This document shows, one piece after another, positions 5,329 through 12,376 of a stretch of DNA of 17,681 nucleotides; position 1 is the first letter of the stretch; each line of letters starts with the position of its first letter. Origin of the DNA: Prevotella sp. UBA6447 (GTDB lineage: Bacteria > Bacteroidota > Bacteroidia > Bacteroidales > Bacteroidaceae). The position numbers and the translations under genes are program-made. The DNA lies in contig DJOD01000038.1 in NCBI GenBank assembly GCA_002437115.1, forward strand, positions 1 through 17,681, in the 5' to 3' direction. The notes below the pieces were generated by a model, which did no database searches, had not been told where the DNA came from, and worked only from the letters and a program-made list of their open reading frames with translations.

Positions 5329-7488
5329 TTAGTCTTCATCCTTCACATCAGCCTCATGGGCGGCTATCAGCTTCTGCTGTATGTCGTTGGGAACAAGCTC
5401 GTAACTGGCAAACTTCGTCGTGAAACTTGCGCGCCCTCCCGTGAGTGAACTAAGCGCCACGCTGTAATTGGACAGCTCCTTCAATGGAATCTTGGCCTGC
5501 AACTTTTGATAACCAGCCTCGGCATTCATACCCATAATAATGGCTCGACGCCCTTGCAAGTCGCTCATCACGTCACCCATGAAGTCGGCAGGAACGTAGA
5601 CCTCAAGGTCATAAATAGGTTCCAGAATTTTCGGGCCTGCAGCCTTAAAGGCATCCGAGAAGGCATGTCGCGCCGCCAACGTGAATGAGAGCTCGTTGGA
5701 GTCCACAGGGTGCATCTTACCATCATAGACCACCACACGCACGTCACGGGCATAGCTCCCCGTCAGCGGCCCGCGCTCCATGCAGTCCATGACACCCTTG
5801 AGAATGGCGGGCATGAAGCGCAGGTCTATGGCGCCACCCACAACCGAGTTGATGAAAACGAGCTTTCCACCCCACGGCAAGTCTTTCTCCTCCTTCGACT
5901 TGATGTTTATCTTGTATTCCTGGCCATTGAAATTGTAGCTCACGGGGTCGGGCATACCCTCTGCGTAAGGCTCCACAATGAGGTGCACCTCGCCAAACTG
6001 CCCGGCACCACCACTTTGTTTCTTATGACGATAGTCTGCCTTCGCTTTCTTAGTGATGGTCTCCCTATAAGGAATCTTGGGCTCCTCAAACTCTACGTTC
6101 AGCTTCTCATTGTTGACCATGCGCCACTTCAGCGTGCGAAGATGGAACTCACCCTGCCCATGCACAATGGTCTGACGCAGTTCCTTGCTCTGTTCCACGA
6201 CCCATGTGGGATCCTCCTGCCGCATCTTAAGCAAGGCAGCCATCATTTTCTCCGTATCTTGCGGGTTTGCGGCCTTGATGGCACGACTGTATTTCGGGTT
6301 AGGATACTTGATGAAATCAAATCGCCAGTCGGCTCCCTTTCCGTTTAGCGTGTTGCCCGTCTTTACGTCCTTGAGCTTCACCGTGCACCCAATGTCGCCA
6401 GCGTCGAGCTGTTCAACAGGCAAGCGGTTTGCACCCGCGCAAGCGTAAATCTGCCCAAGGCGTTCTTTCGAGCCCCGGTCTGCGTTGCTCAGGTCATCAC
6501 CCGGCTTCACCGATCCGCTCATCACCTTGAAGTAGCTCACCTCACCAATGTGGGGTTCCACGCCCGTCTTGAAGAAATAGAGGCTCTCAGGGCCATCGCT
6601 GTCTGGAGTGACCTCTTCTCCACGTGTGTTGCGAACCTTCGGCATCTCACTAACAAAAGGCACCACGTTGCCTAAGAATTCCATCAGCCTTTGCACACCC
6701 ATATCCTTATGGGCATCCACACAGAAAATAGGAAAGATGGATCGTGTCACCAATCCCTTGCGTATGCCCTCGCGCATCTCATCCTCAGTCAGGGCATCCT
6801 CCTCAAAGAACTTCTCCATCAAGTGGTCATCGTTCTCGGCTGCGGCCTCCACCAAGGTCTTGTGCAACTCAAGGGCCTTGTCCATCTCCTCTGTGGGTAT
6901 GTCCTCGCGCTTGGGCTCACCGCCTTCAGGCCCCCAGGAGAGCTTCTTCATGATGAGCACGTCAATAAGACTGTGGAAGTTGGGACCCGTCTCCAGAGGA
7001 TATTGTATTTGCACGCACTTCTTACCGTAGATGTCCTGCATGGTGCTGATGATGTTATCGAAATCGCACTTATCAGAATCCAACTGATTGATAAGGAAAA
7101 TGACAGGCTTGTGCAATTTTTCCGTGTAGCGGAAATTGTTCTGTGTGCCTACCTCGGGACCATATTGCCCGTTAATCAGGATGACCGCCTGGTCGGTCAC
7201 ATTGAGCGAGGTGATGGTGCCGCCTACGAAGTCGTCAGACCCTGGGCAATCGATTATATTAAGCTTTTTGTTGTTCCATTCCACATGAAATACGGTGGGG
7301 AACACGGAATAGCCATATTCAAGTTCCACAGGGAAATAATCGCTCACTGTGTTTTTGCTTTCCACAGATCCGCGGCGCTTGATAATGCCCGCTTCATACA
7401 ACATACTCTCGGCAAGCGTGGTCTTGCCGCTGCCCGCACTGCCAAGCAAGGCAATGTTCTTAATCTCGTTGGTCTGATATACTTTCAT
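5329..7488 (-). CDS. fusA2: Elongation factor G paralogue of the Bacteroides EF-G2 type
   Basis: 719 residues with the five EF-G domains (G domain about 1-280, II 290-380, III 385-470, IV 475-600, V 610-700). Canonical EF-G drives tRNA-mRNA translocation with GTP hydrolysis. Here the P-loop is kept as GSAGSGKT (16-23), but the G3 motif reads DCPGSDDF (80-87). Ser84 therefore replaces the histidine that activates water in DTPGHVDF. Switch I has EYGYS (57-61) instead of RGIT, and G4 is NQLD (134-137) instead of NKMD. Bacteroides EF-G2 is reported to support translation without GTPase activity and to be induced on carbon limitation; by resemblance this protein should be the same type. It is not the housekeeping fusA, which would lie by tufA/rpsG. 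Single gene, divergent from hemW. Confidence 0.9.
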   Translation of the reverse strand: MKVYQTNEIKNIALLGSAGSGKTTLAESMLYEAGIIKRRGSVESKNTVSDYFPVELEYGYSVFPTVFHVEWNNKKLNIIDCPGSDDFVGGTITSLNVTDQAVILINGQYGPEVGTQNNFRYTEKLHKPVIFLINQLDSDKCDFDNIISTMQDIYGKKCVQIQYPLETGPNFHSLIDVLIMKKLSWGPEGGEPKREDIPTEEMDKALELHKTLVEAAAENDDHLMEKFFEEDALTEDEMREGIRKGLVTRSIFPIFCVDAHKDMGVQRLMEFLGNVVPFVSEMPKVRNTRGEEVTPDSDGPESLYFFKTGVEPHIGEVSYFKVMSGSVKPGDDLSNADRGSKERLGQIYACAGANRLPVEQLDAGDIGCTVKLKDVKTGNTLNGKGADWRFDFIKYPNPKYSRAIKAANPQDTEKMMAALLKMRQEDPTWVVEQSKELRQTIVHGQGEFHLRTLKWRMVNNEKLNVEFEEPKIPYRETITKKAKADYRHKKQSGGAGQFGEVHLIVEPYAEGMPDPVSYNFNGQEYKINIKSKEEKDLPWGGKLVFINSVVGGAIDLRFMPAILKGVMDCMERGPLTGSYARDVRVVVYDGKMHPVDSNELSFTLAARHAFSDAFKAAGPKILEPIYDLEVYVPADFMGDVMSDLQGRRAIIMGMNAEAGYQKLQAKIPLKELSNYSVALSSLTGGRASFTTKFASYELVPNDIQQKLIAAHEADVKDED

Positions 7489-7555
7489 ATCAAAAGAGTT
7501 AAAGTGTTAGTACATGTTTTTAGTCAGGTCGGGAGCAATACTCCAAAATCGCCCA

Positions 7556-7587
7556 CTAAGATAGCTATATTCCAATTAATCTCCAAA
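7556..7587 (-). promoter_or_regulatory. Candidate promoter for fusA2
   Basis: On the minus strand TTTG (7584-7587) is followed after 20 bp by TATCTTAG (7556-7563), one mismatch from TAnnTTTG. It predicts a leader of about 60 nt, which contains a small GGAG/CTCC inverted repeat. If expression depends on a CRP-like activator as in Bacteroides, its site should lie upstream, between this promoter and that of hemW, but I cannot identify one. Confidence 0.5.
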
Positions 7588-7627
7588 AGAATTCACTGAA
7601 AATCATCTACTTTTTAAAACTAATTAG

Positions 7628-7635
7628 TAATTTTG
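7628..7635 (+). promoter_or_regulatory. -7 element for hemW
   Basis: TAATTTTG fits TAnnTTTG exactly, 37 bp before the hemW ATG. The -33 region, about 20 bp upstream, is only T-rich (CTTTTT) rather than TTTG. The divergent fusA2 promoter lies about 65 bp to the left. Confidence 0.5.
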
Positions 7636-7642
7636 CCTATAC

Positions 7643-7663
7643 AAGGCTCTCTCATGGAGCCTT
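7643..7663 (+). promoter_or_regulatory. Hairpin in the hemW leader
   Basis: AAGGCTC (7643-7649) pairs with GAGCCTT (7657-7663) around a 7-nt loop and is followed by TTCG. It begins at about the predicted transcription start and ends 9 bp before the ATG, so it would fill nearly the whole 5' leader. It could stabilise the mRNA or limit ribosome access. A terminator for another gene is unlikely, because both neighbours diverge from this spot. Confidence 0.45.
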
Positions 7664-7672
7664 TTCGAAACC

Positions 7673-8812
7673 ATGAACACAGGACTCTACATCCACATTC
7701 CATTTTGCGCCAGCCGTTGCATCTATTGCGGTTTCTACTCCACCGTGCGTCTTGACCTACAAGACCGATACGTGAGGGCACTGTGCAAGGAGATGGAGCT
7801 ATGGCGCGACAGGAAACAACCTACTCGCGCCCAAGTGTCCACCATCTACCTGGGAGGGGGAACCCCCTCCCAGTTGTCGGAATCCAACCTGGATTGCCTG
7901 TTCCAACATATATATAAGGTGTACGATGTGGCATCCGACGCCGAAGTGACTATGGAGTGCAATCCCGACGATATCCACAACCACATATTCGACCACTTGC
8001 CCGTCAACCGTGTAAGCATGGGGGCACAAACATTCGATGACCGGCGCTTGCGTTTTCTACACCGTCGCCACACGGCACTTGAAGTAGACCATGCGGTGGA
8101 CACCCTACGCGCAGACGGCATTGGCAACATTAGCCTCGACCTTATGTTTGGCTTTCCTGGAGAGACGCTTGCCGACTGGGAAGCCGATGTTGAGCATGCC
8201 CTTTCCCTCCGCCCCGAGCACCTCTCGGCTTACGGACTGATGATTGAGGATGGCACCCCACTCCACCGACTGGTGGAACAGGGAAAGGTGCAAGAAGCTG
8301 ACGAAGACTTGAGCCTTGGCATGTATGACAGGCTCATCGATATGGCCAAGGAAGCCGGTTACGAGCATTATGAAATCAGCAACTTTGCCCTGCTTGCAGA
8401 AGACGACAAGCTGACAAGCAGCTATCGCAGCCGACACAACAGCAGCTATTGGCACGACATGCCCTACATCGGCCTGGGAGCGGCTGCACACAGCTATGAC
8501 CTGCACTCACGCCACTGGAACCCATCCAACATCGAGCACTACATGGATCTCATCGAACAAGGAACATTGCCCTATGAGGAAGAGGTCATCGACAGCGACA
8601 CCCACTACGACGACATCGTAACAACGGCCTTGCGCACTCGCGAAGGCATCGATCTTGACAAGCTCGATGCGCATCACCGCGACTTCCTGCTGCGCAATGC
8701 CAAAAGTTACATCGACCGTCAGTTGCTGCGTATCGACGGCCATCATCTCAGTTTGACACGACAGGGCATAAATATCAGCAACACCATCATGAGCGACCTG
8801 ATGGATGTGTAA
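7673..8812 (+). CDS. hemW: Radical SAM heme chaperone HemW
   Basis: 379 residues, typical for HemW. The N-terminus has the HemW form of the radical SAM motif, PFCASRCIYCGF: Cys12, Cys16 and Cys19 bind the 4Fe-4S cluster. GGGTPS at 61-66 is the SAM-binding glycine motif. A later GLGAAAHSY (in HemW usually GLGPGAHSY) and the C-terminal HemN_C-like region complete the family pattern. The protein is often annotated as coproporphyrinogen III oxidase, but family studies assign HemW a heme-transfer role rather than the oxidase reaction; E. coli HemN-type oxidases carry an extra N-terminal stretch and Cys pattern missing here. Cytoplasmic or membrane-associated. Monocistronic; the next gene is convergent and only 32 bp away with no clear terminator between them. 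Confidence 0.92.
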   Translation: MNTGLYIHIPFCASRCIYCGFYSTVRLDLQDRYVRALCKEMELWRDRKQPTRAQVSTIYLGGGTPSQLSESNLDCLFQHIYKVYDVASDAEVTMECNPDDIHNHIFDHLPVNRVSMGAQTFDDRRLRFLHRRHTALEVDHAVDTLRADGIGNISLDLMFGFPGETLADWEADVEHALSLRPEHLSAYGLMIEDGTPLHRLVEQGKVQEADEDLSLGMYDRLIDMAKEAGYEHYEISNFALLAEDDKLTSSYRSRHNSSYWHDMPYIGLGAAAHSYDLHSRHWNPSNIEHYMDLIEQGTLPYEEEVIDSDTHYDDIVTTALRTREGIDLDKLDAHHRDFLLRNAKSYIDRQLLRIDGHHLSLTRQGINISNTIMSDLMDV

Positions 8813-8844
8813 GGGAGGAATGGGCGCACATGCATTACGCCTCA

Positions 8845-9210
8845 CTACTTTCTTATCTCCTCAAGGTAGCCAAGGCCACGTTTTAGATAGATTTGGTAAA
8901 AATAAGCCTTGGCATCCGCCTCAATAGCCATAGCCGAACGCTTTCCAGTCAAGAAGCGCTTCAGCGGCATCAGCAGCAATGTTGCAACTACGCTGATAAC
9001 AACAGCGACCAAAAACGACAGAATCACGCTGTCGATGACCTTAGCGTTGATAAACCCCACCATGAGCAAAATGGGTATCGCCTGAAGCACCCAGTCACCA
9101 ACGGTGTTCATCTTGCCCGCGTTGCACATCTCGTCTTGCAAGGCCTGCGGAGCTACAAGAAACAAGCTGTCCTTGTGTTTCAGCCAATAGTCTTCAAATT
9201 TCTTATCCAT
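8845..9210 (-). CDS. Two-helix membrane protein, 121 residues, unknown function
   Basis: I do not recognise the family. An N-terminal soluble part (1-38), rich in charged residues, is followed by two hydrophobic segments (about 39-55 and 59-80) separated by NAKVIDS. A basic stretch, KRFLTGKR (84-91), follows, then a C-terminal helix ending YLEEIRK. This predicts a hairpin with both ends in the cytoplasm. The frame is open upstream to 9312, but the upstream part is Arg/Cys-rich and matches the intergenic composition, so I start at the ATG at 9210 (MDKKFEDYW). A possible -7 box on the minus strand is TATAATTG, about 10 bp before the ATG, with no good -33. Single gene between hemW and the SNF2 gene. 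Confidence 0.7.
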   Translation of the reverse strand: MDKKFEDYWLKHKDSLFLVAPQALQDEMCNAGKMNTVGDWVLQAIPILLMVGFINAKVIDSVILSFLVAVVISVVATLLLMPLKRFLTGKRSAMAIEADAKAYFYQIYLKRGLGYLEEIRK

Positions 9211-9417
9211 GTTTAATACAATTATACGTCCATATCGGCAATCCTTACTCCTCCAACAAAGCAATAGAAATGCGCTTTCGTTCACGACGAAACGAACGAA
9301 CCAACCGCGCAAAATGCCACATGAGCACGTAAAATTACACTTTTTATCTGTTATCCAAAACAGGAAAGCAAGATAATGCGTGTTTTTTAAGATTTCCTTT
9401 ATTTTTCATTTCATTTA
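9211..9417. other. Divergent intergenic region with overlapping inverted repeats
   Basis: Between the 121-residue membrane protein and the SNF2 gene. At 9276-9300 two inverted repeats overlap: TTTCGT/ACGAAA with a 5-nt loop (9276-9292) and TTCGTTC/GAACGAA with a 10-nt loop (9277-9300). They resemble a regulator binding site more than a terminator. Nothing else is recognised here. Confidence 0.35.
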
Positions 9418-9449
9418 TTTGCATAATTCTCCTAATTATTATAACTTTA
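9418..9449 (+). promoter_or_regulatory. Promoter for the SNF2 gene
   Basis: TTTG (9418-9421), a 20-bp spacer and TAACTTTA (9442-9449), one mismatch from TAnnTTTG, form a good Bacteroidetes promoter. The predicted start of transcription lies about 40 nt before the ATG at 9497 and well inside the longer open frame that begins at 9380, which supports the later start. Confidence 0.6.
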
Positions 9450-9496
9450 CCTACAAAAAAACTTTCAGCACTAAAAGTGCCAACAGCAAACACACA

Positions 9497-12328
9497 ATGG
9501 AATTAGACAACTTCCTTGCTGGCTTGAAACGGCAAGAACACCGACACACAGCATCGTCAAGGAAAACCGCACACGGCATCTTTTTCATGATCAGTCGTCA
9601 GGAGGACGGAACCACATGGGTAACCGTAGTAGACAGCAAGATGCAACGAGTGGTTGCAGACTACCGCGACCTGGATGGAGATGAGTCGGCTGCATTGCGC
9701 AGCATGGAGCACATCAGCGAGCGCGACCTGTTTCGCGTGGAATGGGGAACAGAGGCTTCGGGCGAGAGCCACATCAATTTAAGCCAACACCCACAACTGC
9801 TCTACCAGCTGATAAGATGCAATAACCTTGTGGGGGCAGACGGGATGCCCATCCATGTGAGCCAAGAGAGCACAATGGCCATCATAAGGCTCAACAAAGA
9901 GGAAAATGGCGAGAAGACTATGCTCCGTCCCGCCTTGTCGCTTGCCACTACCGACAGTGAAGGGCAAACTGATGGCAACTCCGACGAACCCATGTTTCTG
10001 TCCGACTGTTTTGCCCTCGCTGGCCACACCTTATACCCAACAGCCCCGCTCGGTGACAATTACGCGCAACTGAAGTTTTTCCTTGCGCCCATTAACAGCA
10101 GCATGGCACAAGAGTTTCTCTCGGTCCTCTACTCTTACATCGACAACATCAAGGTCATCTATGAGGGCTACACCATCGAGCGGCAGGAACAAGAGGTCAA
10201 GCCTCTTCCCACCCTTCTCTTCGAAAAGGTGGACACCGACCACACGCTCTACTTGCGTCTCGTGCAACAGCTCAAGGGGTTGTCGGTTGACTTCACCCAA
10301 CGTTTCGACGTGAACACCGTGGCATCGCTCACCGACGACCACCGAATCGTCGTGCGCCGTGTGGCCAACATGAGGCTTGAGGAATATGCCAGCGCCTTGC
10401 GCCAGCAAATCGTGAAACATGCGCCCAGCCGCGGGGCGGCCAAGCAAGTCTACTACGACAGCGACTACCTCTTCATCATTCCCGAGGCCGTGGCCGGCCC
10501 GTTCCTGCTATCGGCCTTGCCCCAGCTGCTGAGCGACTACCACCTCATCGGAGCCGACAAGCTGCGCGACTATAAGGTACAACCCGTCCAGCCCAAACTA
10601 AACGTGAGCCTCTCCTCAGGCATCGACTTCCTGGAGGGCAGTGCCAGCGTAAACCTGGCTGGCGAACAATTCACGCTAGGAAAGGTGCTGGAACAATACA
10701 CCAAGAAGCGGTATGTGGAACTTTCTGACGGCAACCGCGCCATCATCGACGACGGCTACATGCGACGGCTGGAGCGCATCTTCTCACGCAAGAAGGGAAA
10801 GGATGGTGGAATCAAGGTATCATTCTTCGACCTGCCCGAGATAGAAGAGCTGCTCAACCACCAACTCGAAGGCGAGGTCTTCCGCCATCACAGGGAGGTT
10901 TACGAGGGCTTCAACCAGCTTGCCAAGCAGACTCTCAAGACAACCAAGCTGAAAGCCACGTTGCGCCCCTATCAGCAAGAGGGCATCAAGTGGATGAAAT
11001 ATCTCTACGACAACAACCTCGGCGGCTGTCTCGCCGATGACATGGGACTCGGAAAGACCGTGCAGACCATCGGTCTGTTGACGCTCATCTACCCCAAGGT
11101 GAAGGCTCCCACCCTCATCATCATGCCCCGCAGCCTGCTTTTCAACTGGCAAAACGAACTGAGGCGATTTGCGCCACAGCTATCCGTCTACACGTATTAT
11201 GCCAACGAGCGCGACCTCGACACCGCCATGACGCATCAGGTAGTCCTCACCACCTACGCCATAACACGCAACGACATCGAGCAGCTGCGCCACAAGCATT
11301 TCCACATGGCCATCCTCGACGAGAGCCAAAACATCAAGAACGCAGGGTCGCAGACCACGCAGGCCACGTTACTCCTCAAGGCCGATCACCGGATGGCACT
11401 CAGCGGCACACCCATCGAGAACAATCTCACGGAGCTCTACTCGCTGTTCCGCTTCCTCAACCCGACCATGTTCGGAACAGCCGACGACTTCAACGCTCGC
11501 TACACCTACCCCATCCAGCGCGACGATGACAAGGATGCCCTCAACGCCCTGCGACGCAAAATATTCCCCTTCATGCTACGCCGCCTGAAGCGCGACGTGC
11601 TCAAGGATCTGCCCGACCGCATCGAGCAGACGCTCTATGTGGAGATGTCGGCCGAACAAGCCGACTTCTACGAGCGCCGACGCCAATACTACTATGAGCA
11701 AGTGAGCAAGACCATTGCCACCGAAGGCGTGCAAAAGTCACAGTTTGTCATGTTTCAGGCTCTCAGCGAGCTCCGCCGCATTGCCTCTGTTCCCGAAAGT
11801 CTGAGCGACGGGATGATTTCCTCGCCCAAGCTCGAGCAACTGATGGAGGCCGTGGAGGATGCCGTGGAGAACGGCCACAAGGTAGTCGTGTTCTTCAATT
11901 TCATCGCCGGGCTGGAGCTGGCGGGCGAGCGGCTCGAGAAGGCCAACATCGACTTCTGCTCGATGACGGGATCCACACGCGACCGACGCAGCATCGTGGA
12001 GCGTTTCCAAAGTGACCAGGGATGCCGCGTAATGCTTATGACCCTGAAAACGGGCGGTGTGGGTCTCAACCTAACTGCCGCCGACACCGTATTCATCTTT
12101 GAGCCTTGGTGGAACAAGGCGGCCGAGGAGCAGGCCATCAACCGGCTGCACCGTTTCGGCCAAAAATCCAACGTGCTGAGCTATTCTCTCATCACAAAAG
12201 CTACCATTGAGGAGAAAATACAACTGCTTCAGCAGCAGAAAGCCGACCTCTTTGACGGACTCATCAGCGCCGACTCCTCTTCCGCCAAGCACTTGTCGGA
12301 AGAGGACATTAAGTACATCTTAGGATAA
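9497..12328 (+). CDS. SNF2-family DNA-dependent ATPase (bacterial type)
   Basis: 943 residues. The C-terminal half is a complete SNF2 motor: Walker A DDMGLGKT with Lys520, motif II DESQ at 608-611 (DExQ rather than DEAH), motif III LSGTPIENN, RRLKRDV, and motifs V-VI with TGGVGLNLT and QAINRLHRFGQ (879-889). Such enzymes translocate on duplex DNA and displace or remodel bound proteins, for example RNA polymerase; they do not unwind strands. The N-terminal half (about 1-480) has no zinc-finger or SWIM motif that I can see and is probably a substrate-binding region. The frame extends upstream to 9380, but those 39 residues are low complexity and lie in the promoter. The next gene begins 48 bp after the stop codon and is probably co-transcribed. 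Confidence 0.88.
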   Translation: MELDNFLAGLKRQEHRHTASSRKTAHGIFFMISRQEDGTTWVTVVDSKMQRVVADYRDLDGDESAALRSMEHISERDLFRVEWGTEASGESHINLSQHPQLLYQLIRCNNLVGADGMPIHVSQESTMAIIRLNKEENGEKTMLRPALSLATTDSEGQTDGNSDEPMFLSDCFALAGHTLYPTAPLGDNYAQLKFFLAPINSSMAQEFLSVLYSYIDNIKVIYEGYTIERQEQEVKPLPTLLFEKVDTDHTLYLRLVQQLKGLSVDFTQRFDVNTVASLTDDHRIVVRRVANMRLEEYASALRQQIVKHAPSRGAAKQVYYDSDYLFIIPEAVAGPFLLSALPQLLSDYHLIGADKLRDYKVQPVQPKLNVSLSSGIDFLEGSASVNLAGEQFTLGKVLEQYTKKRYVELSDGNRAIIDDGYMRRLERIFSRKKGKDGGIKVSFFDLPEIEELLNHQLEGEVFRHHREVYEGFNQLAKQTLKTTKLKATLRPYQQEGIKWMKYLYDNNLGGCLADDMGLGKTVQTIGLLTLIYPKVKAPTLIIMPRSLLFNWQNELRRFAPQLSVYTYYANERDLDTAMTHQVVLTTYAITRNDIEQLRHKHFHMAILDESQNIKNAGSQTTQATLLLKADHRMALSGTPIENNLTELYSLFRFLNPTMFGTADDFNARYTYPIQRDDDKDALNALRRKIFPFMLRRLKRDVLKDLPDRIEQTLYVEMSAEQADFYERRRQYYYEQVSKTIATEGVQKSQFVMFQALSELRRIASVPESLSDGMISSPKLEQLMEAVEDAVENGHKVVVFFNFIAGLELAGERLEKANIDFCSMTGSTRDRRSIVERFQSDQGCRVMLMTLKTGGVGLNLTAADTVFIFEPWWNKAAEEQAINRLHRFGQKSNVLSYSLITKATIEEKIQLLQQQKADLFDGLISADSSSAKHLSEEDIKYILG

Positions 12329-12376
12329 GCTACCTCACACACAACGTTTCCCGTTTAACCACACAACCGCACAACA

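Noticed and set aside
6691..7599. Open frame of 302 codons opposite the 5' half of fusA2
   Set aside because: It lies antisense to a clear EF-G gene and extends through its promoter; the protein looks like no family and is explained by codon bias on the other strand.
7673..8812. Coproporphyrinogen III oxidase (HemN) label for the radical SAM gene
   Set aside because: Length and the PFCxxxCxYC start fit HemW; it lacks the N-terminal stretch of true HemN oxidases.
9380..9496. N-terminal extension of the SNF2 protein
   Set aside because: It is Phe/Tyr/Asn-rich, covers a good TTTG-N20-TAACTTTA promoter, and has no SNF2 similarity; the start at 9497 fits better.
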